Assembly (NCBI RefSeq): GCF_009870125.1
Contig: NC_046679.1
Span: 20,894,001 to 20,958,000, forward strand
Source: Drosophila pseudoobscura
Taxonomy: Eukaryota; Arthropoda; Insecta; Diptera; Drosophilidae
Length of the DNA stretch: 64,000 bases
Reading direction: 5' to 3'
Positions 22,601-32,800 of this stretch are shown here, piece by piece. The notes under the pieces were generated by a model, which worked only from the letters and a program-made list of their open reading frames with translations, was not told the DNA's origin and ran no database searches. How positions within the stretch are numbered: position 1 is the stretch's first letter; every line of letters starts with the position of its first letter. The position numbers and the translations under genes are program-made.

Positions 22601-24908
22601 AGTGATGAGGCAAGAAATATTTGCAGAGGCTACGGGAATCAGGGTTGACTTGGTGCATATGATGCAAATCAATATACTCCCTCATAAAGGCGGAATACCG
22701 CTCCTTGAGTGTAGGATTACGCTCCAGTTTTCGCTCCAGACTGATGAACCGTCGGTAAGCCTGAGTATAAGATTCTCCCAAACGATCAGAATTGTTATTT
22801 AGCGGTAGACGAACTGCATACTCCCCGGATGGCAACCGTGAAAGGTGGCTTACGAAATGTGCTTCACAATCGTCTTCTTCTTTGGTATTCAACCCAGCCT
22901 CCACACAATCCTCGACTTCCCAAAACATACGAAGAGTTTTATCCAACCTTGCTTCCATCTCAGCTATCGAATCTGGACAATTGTGCGTGGCCAAAAGCGC
23001 CGAGCTTGATACCTTCTGTCCACCACCAGATACGATCCACCCAAGCCGGGTCTTCTGCAGAAGAGGCAGTCCATTGGTGAGTTTGATTTGCCCTACGCAG
23101 AGGAGATCATAAAAAACGCTCGCACCAATGAGAAGATCAACCCGTTGAGGATTGAAAAATGCAGGATCAGCGAGCTGAATGTTAGATGGAATACGCCAAT
23201 CGGATACATTTACTGCCATACTTGGTTGAGAATCGGTAATCGTGGGGGCGATGAGAGCAGTAAGTGTAGTTGTGTAAGCAGAGGTGCGAGAATGCATACA
23301 AATGCTTATGGTGGATCCCTCAGTAGAAACGCTGGTATCGCCCAGCCCAGACACAAGTGCAGACGATTGAGTTCTCCTAAGCTGAAGCTGCTGGGCGAAC
23401 CTGGATGTGACGAGATGCAGCTGCGATCCTGAATCTAAGATGGCACGACAAGGAACTAAAACGCCAGACCGATTCTTCACGAGAACCACGGCTGTAGCCA
23501 GAAGCACGACATCAGAGTGAAGACCTTGGGCAGCAAGAGAGGTAGACGAAGGTAGAGACGAGCTGCTAGCAGAATTTTGAGCAACGGAAAGAGTGTCCGG
23601 TTGAACGGCCAGATCGGGAGGAGTAATACCTGGGCAGCCTTGTGTTGTGGGCTGCATACTAACGAAGTGCAACAAACTATGATGCCTACCGCCGCATACT
23701 CGACATTTTCCACTATTGCATGCGCGGGTCCGGTGCCCCGGTTTTAGGCAATTGAAGCATAGGGAAAGCTTCTTCACTTCTTTGTGGCGCAGCAACGGTG
23801 AGAGATTTTCGAATATCTTGCACGAGTATATTCCATGGCCCGCTGAGTGGCAAAAGACGCATACAGACGGGTCGGCGGAAGAGTTGGAAGCTACAAACGT
23901 TTTCTTAACATGCGTATATGAATGGTTTTTTCCCACCTGATCGCTACTAGCGTGTGTCGCTGTAGCATATTCCAATCGCTCCATTTTCTGGCAGCGTTGC
24001 TGCAAGAATTCGAAGAATTCCTCTGCGGTAGGTATAGCAACCGACGATGTGTGCTCCTCCCATTTGGTTTGCGTCTTCGAATCCAACTTCTGCAGCAGCA
24101 TGTTGATAACCATGAATCCCGAAATCTCCTCAGCAGTTCCCAATGTCTGCAACGCTCGCATGTGTAAATTGACTGCATCCGAAAACTCCCGAAGCCTTTT
24201 AGCAGAAGGCGAGTCTACCCTCTTTAGCCCAAGAATCTTCTTGATGTGTGCCTGGAAAACAAGTCTTTTGTTATTAAAGCGTTTATTAAGTATATCCAGA
24301 GCCGCACGATAATTGGCACTGGAGAGCTCCAACGATCGAACCGAATCCAAAGCCGCATCAGCGAGGCAAGAGCGAAGGTGCTGGAATTTCTCGATGTCAC
24401 TGAGACCCGCATCCGCTTCAATCACCGATTTGAACATTGCCATAAAATCCGAGAACTCGACGTATCCACCAGAAAACTTCGGCACCTTCAGCTCAGGAAG
24501 TCGCTGCTTGTGAGCCATGATGATGGTACTATGTCCGGAATGGCTTGGCAGAGTCGTAGAATTGGCAGCGGCGTGTGACTGGCCTACTTCAACAGCAGCC
24601 AGCAACTCAGCTTTCAACGATATGAAAAGAGTATCGAAGATTTCGCGCAGCTCACTCCCAATCTCGTTTTGATCGAGAGCCTCCAACTCATTATGGGCCT
24701 TATTAAATTCCGCTCGAATTTCTGCCAACATATCAAGGCGCACCTCGACTTCCGCGGCGGTCAGCTTGTCGATTTTATTCCCCGCGAAGGATTCGCCAAG
24801 CCTGTGCAATCGATCATATAATGACTGACTTTTACGTTTATACAGACTCAGTCTGGAATCAGCCACCACAATATTTCCGCCCGCGCCTGTATTTGGATCG
24901 TTGTCCAT
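19620..24908 (-). CDS. BEL/Pao Gag-Pol polyprotein
   Basis: The first ATG gives MDNDPNTGAGG; the frame is 1762 codons long, and open 33 codons further upstream without an ATG. Positions below count from that open frame's start at 25007. Gag of the DUF1759 type lies at about 170-340 (LPELKVPKFSGG). Zinc knuckles follow: CVFCHSAGHGIYSC at 383-396, CFNCLKPGHRTRAC at 417-430, then a CRVCGGRHH motif. The aspartic protease has DSG at 525-527, reverse transcriptase YVDD at 937-940, RNase H an acidic set near D1113, E1155 and D1184. Integrase has the HHCC finger at 1407-1447 and catalytic D1479, D1544 and E1598. All key residues are present with no stop or frameshift. Gag and Pol share one frame, as usual for BEL. 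The C-terminal codons run through the polypurine tract into the 3' LTR. Confidence 0.97.
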   Translation of the reverse strand: MDNDPNTGAGGNIVVADSRLSLYKRKSQSLYDRLHRLGESFAGNKIDKLTAAEVEVRLDMLAEIRAEFNKAHNELEALDQNEIGSELREIFDTLFISLKAELLAAVEVGQSHAAANSTTLPSHSGHSTIIMAHKQRLPELKVPKFSGGYVEFSDFMAMFKSVIEADAGLSDIEKFQHLRSCLADAALDSVRSLELSSANYRAALDILNKRFNNKRLVFQAHIKKILGLKRVDSPSAKRLREFSDAVNLHMRALQTLGTAEEISGFMVINMLLQKLDSKTQTKWEEHTSSVAIPTAEEFFEFLQQRCQKMERLEYATATHASSDQVGKNHSYTHVKKTFVASNSSADPSVCVFCHSAGHGIYSCKIFENLSPLLRHKEVKKLSLCFNCLKPGHRTRACNSGKCRVCGGRHHSLLHFVSMQPTTQGCPGITPPDLAVQPDTLSVAQNSASSSSLPSSTSLAAQGLHSDVVLLATAVVLVKNRSGVLVPCRAILDSGSQLHLVTSRFAQQLQLRRTQSSALVSGLGDTSVSTEGSTISICMHSRTSAYTTTLTALIAPTITDSQPSMAVNVSDWRIPSNIQLADPAFFNPQRVDLLIGASVFYDLLCVGQIKLTNGLPLLQKTRLGWIVSGGGQKVSSSALLATHNCPDSIAEMEARLDKTLRMFWEVEDCVEAGLNTKEEDDCEAHFVSHLSRLPSGEYAVRLPLNNNSDRLGESYTQAYRRFISLERKLERNPTLKERYSAFMREYIDLHHMHQVNPDSRSLCKYFLPHHCVLKEDSTTTKLRVVFDGSAATSTGYSLNDVMMTGPVIQPALFNILIRFRTYPVALTGDICKMYRCVRVSPPDNLYQCILWRDSIESEVQVYTLDTVTYGTRAASFLAVRAMHQLAIDEGESYPLGSAALRQEFYVDDLISGGNSVAQVMEKMHQTSALLSRGNFRLRKWCSSHQEVLEGTPEDDIEKFLKFNDGSDIAKTLGLAWDPASDQLLFALSALDTTSKPSKRSVLSTIARFYDPLGLINPVIVRCKIFLQQLWRENLDWDESLPSALHSTWMDLRNSLASISRISFPRLVLRSSVATEVHGFCDASLEAYGACVYIVSREAQSSSHVLCSKSRVAPLKTISIPKLELSGAHLLAKIMQNVKDMGIFTGRFYCWSDSSTALSWIRDEPAKFQVFVANRVASIQELTADMEWRYVPTSLNPADILSRGSLPNHLIQSELWFHGPSFLLCSKDKWPVSPTNNIATLELRKRGLLITSPHADLTSGCKFANSFFRMQRTFAYMHKFIHRLRHPGLTVSDIRQGTHLLIRHIQLASLWMDIKEIRRNGQVIKSSSISSLNPFIDHSGLLRVGGRLGNSSLGFDAQHPLILPKGHSITFALIRHYHERNLHAGPRALLSKIRLEYWPIGGVKAVSRVVSRCVRCFRTKPRMVEHIMGDLPKERLEGSRAFEVTGVDYCGPFFYRSEIRTRPPIKCYISVFICFTSKAIHMELVKDLTTASFLGALKRFTSTRGRPSQIWSDNATNFVGAKNELLELKKLCLSEPHMKEVHESCLADSIDWRFIPPRSPHFGGLWEAAVKTAKYHLYRSVGPSVLSFDELRTLICQITAIVNSRPLLSLSENPDDLDVLTPAHLLLGGPHEQILEPDLTKLNYNRLDGWQRVTQLQQIFWSRWREEYLTLLQERAKWRTPAQNICKNDLVLVKDENLPPMRWPLARVVDVVLGKDGVCRVADLKTSSGNIRRAVTRLCLLPLKESVERLAPNGGSMFGPAAEE
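19648..19655 (-). other. Polypurine tract
   Basis: GGGGGGAG on the minus strand, two bases before the 3' LTR. This is the expected plus-strand primer site. It lies within the coding frame (codons for Gly-Gly-Ser near the C-terminus). Confidence 0.75.
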
Positions 24909-25210
24909 GTTAACTGTTGTGCAATCGACACAACAACGGAAAATGAAATACCGCTTAAGCGACGATGTATAGACGCGAGAGCGAGAATGCAAGACACGAA
25001 AAGTCAAGAACCGCGGCTGCAGCTGCGCAGAGAATGAGAGATTCGACGCTTAAAGTACCGGAATTTGTCTATAAATATTCCAGCCGCACTCTCACTGAAT
25101 TTGCACTTTAAACTGTTTTTAATGTGCACACAAATGTTGTATACCCAACAACACAATATTGTATAATTAATAAGTGTTTTAACGGAACGCGATTAAGCAA
25201 TGGTTTTATA

Positions 25211-25229
25211 TCACGTCGGGGGGTCACCA
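25211..25229 (-). other. Primer-binding site, tRNA-Trp type
   Basis: One base inside the 5' LTR the minus strand reads TGGTGACCCCCCGACGTGA. This complements the 3' end of tRNA-Trp as I remember it (TCACGTCGGGGTCACCA), except for a run of six C where four are expected. The tRNA assignment rests on memory of the tRNA sequence. Confidence 0.6.
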
Positions 25230-25230
25230 A

Positions 25231-25632
25231 TGTTTGAGATGCCAAGCTTTTTTGGCACCTATGTATTTCACAATAAAAAGAGATTTGGGTTAAACTTTAT
25301 AATATATAATATATTTAATCTTGGTGGCTTAGCGGAAGCCGATTGCTTGCTATTGCCAGATGTACTTTATGCGAGATCGATATGCAACCAATGCGCAGAG
25401 GGGTTAGCATAGAACTAAACTATAGACGACGGCGTTAGATCAAAGTGACTGCCGAAGTGGCGGCAGCAGATCAAAGTAGTTGCCGAAGTGGCGGCGGCAG
25501 AGAGCCCCTTTAGCGAGAGAGCGCAGCAGCTCTGCAGAAAGTCAACGTTTTACAACATATGTAGGCGGCTCTCTATGCTCATACAATAATAATGCTAAAG
25601 TTACGGTTATTCCTCAGCGGCTGGCCCGAACA
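25231..25632 (-). repeat. 5' LTR of the BEL element
   Basis: A 402-bp LTR that appears identical to the 3' LTR over its whole length, including the 31-bp internal duplication (25438-25468 and 25469-25499). It should carry the element's promoter. Confidence 0.97.
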
Positions 25633-25637
25633 CTATG

Positions 25638-27334
25638 TTTGAGCTTTAATTTAATATAACCCCCCAGCGCTTAACAATGAAAATAATAAAGTGTCATTTG
25701 GCCAACGGCAGAACGAACAGCTTCGCTCCCGTTGTCTGTCTGAGCCCCAGGGTTATATATGGCAGGCAGAATGGAATGTGTGTGCATTATGTGCATTTGA
25801 TATATTTCTTAATAAAAATATCACGCAAGTCCAACAATGTCACCGAGACACATACACACTCCCCGTCACACAGGAAACCCGTCCACGTCTCCTTACAGGA
25901 ATCCTCAGCAGCTGCAGACAACTCTGGTTCTGGGCTCTGGCTCTGGGGAAGGGGTCTTCGGAGAACCCATGTGTCGTCCGGGAAAATGAAAAATGATCAA
26001 AGTGAGTGTTTGGCTCAAAAGACCAGGAGCAGCAAAAAAAAAAAAAAGAGTGTGCTGCACTACCAGCTGCTCCTGTCTCCCGCCTCTTTTCATGTGTGTG
26101 GGTGTCACCAGGGGATATCATCAGTTGCTACTTGCAATATTTAGCAGCTCCCAGAGCACACATCTGCTCTCCGCGCTGGGATGTCCTGTCCACTCAGTTA
26201 ATGCGGGCAAACAAAAGGAGTACGAGCCCGCACAACTGCTGGAAGAGGTGGCATGCCAATGCCCATGCCCCTGCAGCAGCTGTTGCAACAGAGTAATCAG
26301 CAGCCGTAGACGGAGCGAAGAGGAGCAGTTGCCTTAGCCACCAACTAATTAGTTACTATGCATTGATTTTTATGCTTCTGCTTAATTTCGCATGACAAAT
26401 TGTTAATACGTCAAAACAAAGGAGCTCTTTGCCATTCGTATGGTTACCACGGATGGGATGGGGTTTTAGCGACAGAATTTATGATAATAAAAGCCGTAGA
26501 CAGTCGCTCCACTCCGTTCCGTCAACCCCTCCCATGAACAAGCGTCATAAAAACCCGTGTATATATAGAGATATATGCATACTTGTATGGCATTGTCTGA
26601 AAAGTCTCGCTATGATTGAGAAATATGTGCAGACACGGCTCATTGAAGGCGCCATGCCACGGCGGCACACGTTCATAAAAGAAATACAACAGCAATACAG
26701 AACGAAACAAAAGCCATAAAAGAACATATACGTCGCGGGTATGGTGGGGTGTATAAATCATTAGGCGAACAGCCAGGGGCAAATTGTCTGAGAAGAGTCT
26801 TTGAAATGCATCGTTTGATATAGATTTGATTAGAGAAAAGTTTTCCTGAACGTGTCCACAAATATTTGGGGAGTGTTCTTCCGAGGGAAAGCAATTTATA
26901 ATATGTAGATCGTTTTACTGTGGAAAACGTATGTACATTTCTGACTGAAATTCTCTCTCATATTTTATAGATACCAAAGTAAGTTAAGCAAATAATTCTT
27001 GTACTCCGAATAATATATTCAAATCCTCACACTCAGGAGGAGGAATCTATTAGAAATTTGATGATTGCTGCTGTTTCTTTAATATTGCAAGGAACTCACT
27101 TTAGAAATTCTATTATAAAATGTTAGAAAAAAATGTAAAGATGGAATAATCACCGATTAAGAATAAACGAATGTATGGTCAGATCATATCAGGTGTAAGG
27201 TTATCTCTATCTCACCTACAAATAGATCGCATGGTCCACATTTAGACCATTCCTCGTTAAGATTAATACTTTAAAATACCTGAGAAATTTCAGGTTCAGT
27301 TTAAAATCACATCTTATTCTTGGACGTATCCAAG
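25638..27334. other. Intergenic, no supported gene
   Basis: Only short frames without protein character, and an A-run at about 26034-26046. Nothing else is seen before the tRNA gene. Confidence 0.5.
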
Positions 27335-27407
27335 GCCTCGGTGGCGCAGTAGGCAGCGCGTAAGTCTCATAATCTTAAGGTCGTGAGTTCGAGCCTCACC
27401 CGGGGCA
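27335..27407 (+). tRNA. tRNA-Met (CAT), elongator
   Basis: A 73-nt sequence folds as a tRNA: acceptor GCCTCGG with CCGGGGC (one G-U pair), T arm GTGAG-TTCGAGC-CTCAC, and anticodon CAT at 27368-27370 in the loop CTCATAA. Discriminator base A. The A box (TGGCGCAGTAGG) and B box (GTTCGAGCC) for RNA polymerase III are inside. It starts GCCTCGG rather than AGCAGAG, so it is the elongator and not the initiator methionine tRNA. No intron. Confidence 0.96.
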
Positions 27408-27412
27408 TGTAA

Positions 27413-27420
27413 TTTTTTTT
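27413..27420 (+). terminator. Pol III terminator of tRNA-Met
   Basis: A run of eight T starting 6 bases after the tRNA 3' end. Confidence 0.85.
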
Positions 27421-29194
27421 GTCATTGTTCTTTCTTTTTTGTCATAATTTTGAGCTTATAATTTCTTTGTCTGAAAAAGTATAATTTGTATTTTTAGCTT
27501 TGCCTCTAAGAGTTTATGTGCGCCACTCGAGCTCTCGAACGCTGATTGCCCTCATGCGCTGCCACTTGGTTTCATTGGCAAATAAACGGACTCATAATGA
27601 TTACAAATTGATTTCTCATGTCCCTGCCAGAGACAGAAGCAGAAACAGAAACACAGATGAGTGTGCATCTGGCAGCCAGTCAATGGCCACGGGAACAAAG
27701 CCAAGGAGAAACAGACCGAGAAGCCCCAGGGCGAAAAGTCCTCCATAGATAAACACAATGCAATAAAACGAAACTCGCGGCAATCTGGTAGAGCTTGGCA
27801 GCCAATCAATTAAACGGAGAAGATGCCATAAATTCTGTTATTTCTAAAACGGAGTAAAGTGCCAACCAATTGATTGGCAGCTGGCCAGTGATGGAGTTTC
27901 CAGTCGCCAGTCCCAGTCTTTCAGTAATGGAGTCCAAGTGCTTCAGTGGTCGCTTTTCTCTGTGTTGAAGGAGGATGTCGAGTCTCCGTTCTCCTGTGAT
28001 GGTGAGAAATAAAATAAACTGTCGATTGGTCCTTGGCTGCCTCTCAGTTTTGGGTTACATTTTCTCTGGCGCACTGCAGTGGCCCTTTTTCTCTCTTGTT
28101 GACTTTTTATTTTCCCAACCATTTGGAGAGACCCTAGTACCCCTTTCACACCTTCCATGGCATGGCAGCAGCCGCAATTTGCACTGGTACTGGTACTGGT
28201 ACTGGCACTGGCACTGGGGGTAAAATTTAATTTGTTTCCTGCATATATCCTAGAGGCGTTTTGTGTGTCATGCATTTTTACACCTTAATTTGCGGCTAAT
28301 TTGCATATTGTATATTTTCGCTTGTTGCGCAATTTCAGTTGCAGTTTCCCAGTTACGTTACGGTACCAGTACTATTTTCCCCACTTGCTGTTGCTGTTTC
28401 TGTTTCTGCAGTGTTTCCTGCCACGGTCTCGGTGTCCTTTTCACCTACTATTGCGGCTTTGCTCTTTCTCTTTTCCCCACCCTCTCTCTCTCTCTCTGTC
28501 TCTTTTCTCATTTAAAGACCAGTTCTATTCGTTGAGTGGAACTTTAGAGGTGGCCAACAAGCGTGAAATGAAATTTGTTATAAAAAGTTGCCACATAAAA
28601 AATTTAATTTGAAGCGAAACTACAGGAGAGAATTTCAATGCCCCTCATGGCCAAATGTGCGAGGGTGTGTTACCTCTACCTATGTGTATTTTTCCAGTTA
28701 ACCCTTATATGTGTAGAAATTGGTTGGATAAAATTCCTAAAACTTCAAATTCGAAAACAACTATGTTATTAGAATACACCGGACAAATTCAAATAGATCC
28801 GCAGTTTTAAAAATAATCTGGTTTTTCTATAATATATTTCTGATTTGTATTCTCTCCAAATTGAGCAACAATTATTAACTGCTTTCCTTTATACATTTAT
28901 AGAATTTACATGAATGTTAAATACTACAACTAAATCGATTCTAACAAAATATAAGTATATACAACAAATTTCGGTTTCTTGAACTTTTTACATTTTCGTG
29001 AATGAAAACTGTTTTCGAACTGCTGACATTTTGTACTGCACCGAACGGAAATTTGTCTAAAAGCAGAGTTTGATTTTCTATATTCTAACCTATCTAAAAA
29101 CATATAGACACACGGATATGCGCTTGGCTTTATGAAGATCTATAAATGTACATTCGTGGACGGCAGCTGAAACCACTCCTCCCCTCCTCGCCAT
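27421..29194. other. Intergenic region
   Basis: No gene seen. It holds a CTGGTA/CTGGCA hexamer repeat (28183-28217) and a CT-rich tract near 28480-28500. The right part probably includes the 3' UTR of the minus-strand gene that ends at 29195, but no AATAAA was pinned down. Confidence 0.4.
28183..28217. repeat. CTGGTA/CTGGCA hexamer repeat
   Basis: About six consecutive 6-base units: three CTGGTA followed by CTGGCA units. Confidence 0.85.
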
Positions 29195-29899
29195 CTAGAG
29201 GCAACCGTTGCCCCAGCAGCCACACCAGGGTATCTTGCCACCCGTGTGAGAGCTTATCGAGATCTTCCTGCGAGTGGAGCGCATGCTGAAACTCGTGGAG
29301 GACTCTCGCGAGGAGGCAAAACTGTTCGAGTTTCGATCGGATAACGAGGTGGCCGTCTCGTGGTTGCTATCCTGGTGGGAATGGTGGCTGTGGTGCGGAT
29401 TGTTGCTAATCGCCATGCCGCTATGCGGATGATGGTGGTTGTGATGATGATGGTGTCCTCCCCCTCCTGCTCCTCCTCCGCTGGCACCACTATTTCTATG
29501 CACCGTATGGACAGTGCCCTCCGAGTGACGACGCGAGCATTTCGTCCGACTGACAGTCGCTGTCGTCATTGGCGCCGGATCGCTGCCCTCCTTGCGATGG
29601 TGATGATGGTGACTGGTGCTGGGCGGCGCCGAGGTAGTGGCCGTCACCTCTGGATGGCCTGGCACTGCCATTGTATTGCTGTTGGTGCGCCGGCGAGAGG
29701 AATGTGGCGAGGACGGTGTGCTGTGACTAATCTTGAAGGCCTTAATGCTGGGATGTGTGAGCACTGCGGTGGGCAGGTCCACACAACTGGCAGTGGCCAT
29801 GGGTGCTGTGGTTACTGGTGCGACAGCATCCTCGGGCGCTTGTCCAGAGCCACACAATATGGAGACGCGACGTGCCTTCCTCCGCGCCAGCTCATCAGC
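29195..29899 (-). CDS. Exon 7 (last coding exon) of the coiled-coil gene
   Basis: Starts after the acceptor CCATTCCAG with ADELARRKARRVSILCG and ends at TAG (29195-29197). It holds two histidine runs and a serine-rich segment (SSRESSTSFSMRSTRRK) before the conserved-looking Trp/Cys C-terminus. The preceding intron is 56 bp. Confidence 0.85.
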   Translation of the reverse strand, partial: ADELARRKARRVSILCGSGQAPEDAVAPVTTAPMATASCVDLPTAVLTHPSIKAFKISHSTPSSPHSSRRRTNSNTMAVPGHPEVTATTSAPPSTSHHHHHRKEGSDPAPMTTATVSRTKCSRRHSEGTVHTVHRNSGASGGGAGGGGHHHHHNHHHPHSGMAISNNPHHSHHSHQDSNHETATSLSDRNSNSFASSRESSTSFSMRSTRRKISISSHTGGKIPWCGCWGNGCL

Positions 29900-32800
29900 C
29901 TGGAATGGGTATGGGAATCTTAATTTGGCAGAAGGAATCGAAGGAGTCCTCTTACCTCTGTCTGTGCCGCCTGCTCTGCAGCTGTCTCCACCTCAGTTCC
30001 TGGCAGATCCACATCCAGCGAGCGCGTTAATTGTGAAGGAGACGATCGAAAAATGGCCCGCTTGGCCGCTGCCGTGGCCAGGGTCTTGTACAGATGACTC
30101 TTGTTCGGCGACATGCCACTGACAGATGTCGGTGGCGGAGGCGGCGGCTCTGTGGGCATCTGTGGCCTTCGTGCCGGCGGCAATGGAGGCGGCGGCTTGG
30201 CCGCTATACTCGGCTTGGCACTGATGGGCGGACGCTGTCCATTCGGGGATTGTTGCGGTCCAGCTGCCGCCTGATTGATCTGCTCGAATCCCAGATATGT
30301 GCATTTGTCGGGAAACGGTGCCATCGGATCGGGTATGTGAGGGGCAGGGCTGTCGGTGTGCTCCCTCTCCAGGGAGCGAGTGCGTCGCATCAGCTTGCTG
30401 TTCCCACTGTTCCCCGAATCCCCACTGGAGGTTGTCGTCGTGGTCAGTCCCGCACCTCCCGATTGGCTCTCCGTGGATGCGGTGGCTGTGGCAGGAGAAA
30501 TGGTTGGATTTGTGCCGTCGTACTGCAGATACAGATTCATCTCGGAGCGATATGGCTTCTTCGCCTTGTCGTTGTCCTGGCGATGACTCAGGTTGTCCCG
30601 CGACTTGCTTTTTTCTAGCTGAATGGCTAAGATGTCCTCCGAAATAGTCTCAATGTCGTTTAGTATTGATTCCAGGTTTACCGAATCCGTCTGTGGGGGA
30701 GAGTAAACTCATTAGAAATCCAAAATAATATGATTTGTCTTTTTCTAAAGCGATTTCAAGCGATTGGTTTAAAGGTTCTAAAAGGTTTCAATGCCGTGGG
30801 GGAACATCTAGTTAAGGAATTACTTATTTATCAAGAGATCTACACACTAATATAAGTAAAAGGTTTGAATACTTATTCCTTGGACTTCTATTTCTAAACA
30901 TTTATGGGATGAGGGAACTATAATTAATATACATCCCGGATCCCTTCATTTAAATAAAGATACGAAAAACAAATCTTGATTTGATTCTTTTTCCTACATT
31001 TTCCAAAATTGTATACAACTTTTGTTTGTTAATTGGATCTAAAAATTGATTTTGTTTAGAAATTAAGCAGTCTAGTATAGAAATAGAATATATTTTGAGA
31101 GGAAAACATGAGAATCATATTCAAATGTGGTACGCAAATAGTTTTGGGGGACATGAACATCGATGAGGTAGACCACCTCCTATAAATCCAATAAATTATA
31201 GACATCGAAAGCATAAGATAATAAAGAATGCCATTTTAATATAGCTAAACTGATCTGATGACTGGATCTGATGAAAGGAGAGGACTATGACAGGAGGATG
31301 ATCGACTGCTGGTCAGAAGATCGACCCCTCACCTGACTAACGGTCTCCCGTTTCGCTTGGACCTTCGATACTTTCGCTGGCAATCTCATAGGGGAAGTTG
31401 TGGTCTTGGTTGTGTTCGTGGTAATGGTCATCACGGGCTTGGTCAGGGCTGTGGCCGAGATGCAGGTGCTCTGGCAGGGCTTTTGTGCGGTCGCATAGAT
31501 GGGCTCCGCAGCAGAGTTGGGCATAGGTAGTGGCGAGCAACGGGCTACCGCTGCATTGGCAAGGGCAGCCGTGTAGATGTCCAGCACGCTGGAGCCCGGA
31601 TGCGGCCGAGCCTTGTCTCTGGGACTGGCATTGGCAGCGGGGCCAAAGCCCAAGCCAACGGCCGCGGCCACATCGACCACGGCTCGGTGCAGGGCACAGT
31701 GATGGGGATGCTGTGGCAGCCCCTCCTGCTCCTGGTTGTGGTCGTGGTCCTGGTCGTGCCGCTGGCTTGGGTGCTGGCGCGGATGCTGGTGGGCATGGCA
31801 ATGCGAGTGGGCGCGATGGCGACGCGGACTTACTTGTGGCGAGACTCGTCTCTGGTACGGCGAAGCCAGAGCATTGTTCACGAATATATCCGGAGGATCG
31901 CGTAGCGGCGGTGGCGGCGATCCTGGCGGCAGGGAATCTGGCAGCTGCCCCTGGCACTGACCCTGGTTCGCGAGCTTCGTGTTGAGCCTGAGACGCGGCT
32001 TGAGCGGGGCAAAGAAATGCTTCGGACTGTTGAGCGCTTGTTGCGTTGCATTCGTAGTGATGGCCACCGTCTCGATGTCCCCCTGGCTCTCTGGCAGATG
32101 TGGAGCATTCAGGGCGATTTTTGGCATCGTCTGCTGTGTGGATGTTGGCACAAAGGTTGTCATCATAGCCGGTGGCGGTGGCGAGCGGGAAGGCGATGTA
32201 TGATTGGAATATTTTCGGTGCGTGAAGGGCGACTGGAGATTGTAGTCCCAGCCATTGGTGTGGCGCATGGTCTTGCCAGTGGTGGTGCTCGAACTGCTCC
32301 CCAGCTCCGGCGTGGGTGTCAGGGCTATGAAGAGTCAGATATGGATAACAGATTCAACTCAAGATAAAAGGTTCTCCGCTCACCTGAATTGGGATTCCCC
32401 ATGTGCTGCGACAGTATGTTCTCAAAGTACGACAATGGTGGCACTGAGGCGTGCAGGTCATTCATCTGATTAGCCACCAGCTCAATGGGCGTCAGGGGTG
32501 TCAGTGGCCCCATTAAACTGGGCAGCGTGCTCTGCGATCCATTCAAATCCGGTGTGCAAAGCATTCGATGTTCTTGCTGTTGGAACTGTTGCAGCATCTC
32601 TGGATTGCTCAGCGTCTCCTCAGACACCACCGACAGGTGATCGAAGTGCATGGGCTGCTGCTGCTGCTGCTCTGCCTTGAGCGAGGAATCCTCATTCTTT
32701 GATGATGATGACGTTGCGGGCACCTCTGGCGGCAGTGGCGGCTTGAGAGGGGCACAGGAACCACCCTCCTGGCAGCAATCGTCGCTGCAATGACCATCGT

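Larger units (their letters stand above)
19244..25632 (-). mobile_element. Complete BEL/Pao LTR retrotransposon
   Basis: A 6389-bp element with two 402-bp LTRs that I find identical by eye, starting TG and ending CA. It is flanked by a 5-bp target duplication, CTATG, at 19239-19243 and 25633-25637. It reads on the minus strand: 5' LTR 25231-25632, primer-binding site 25211-25229, one gag-pol frame 24908-19620, purine tract 19655-19648, 3' LTR 19645-19244. The order protease, reverse transcriptase, RNase H, integrase and the Gag type identify BEL/Pao. There is no envelope frame. Identical LTRs and an intact frame imply a very recent insertion that may be mobile. Confidence 0.97.

Noticed and set aside
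24909..25007. Upstream extension of the BEL frame (33 codons)
   Set aside because: There is no ATG in it; the first ATG is at 24908 and gives a normal BEL start.
25200..25412. Short frames in both LTRs (MFEMPSFFGTYVFH...)
   Set aside because: They occur in the LTR on the strand opposite to the element; no protein family is recognised.
29360..32473. Plus-strand open frames of up to 187 codons
   Set aside because: Antisense shadows of the low-complexity exons 4-7; the minus frames have consistent splice sites and phases.
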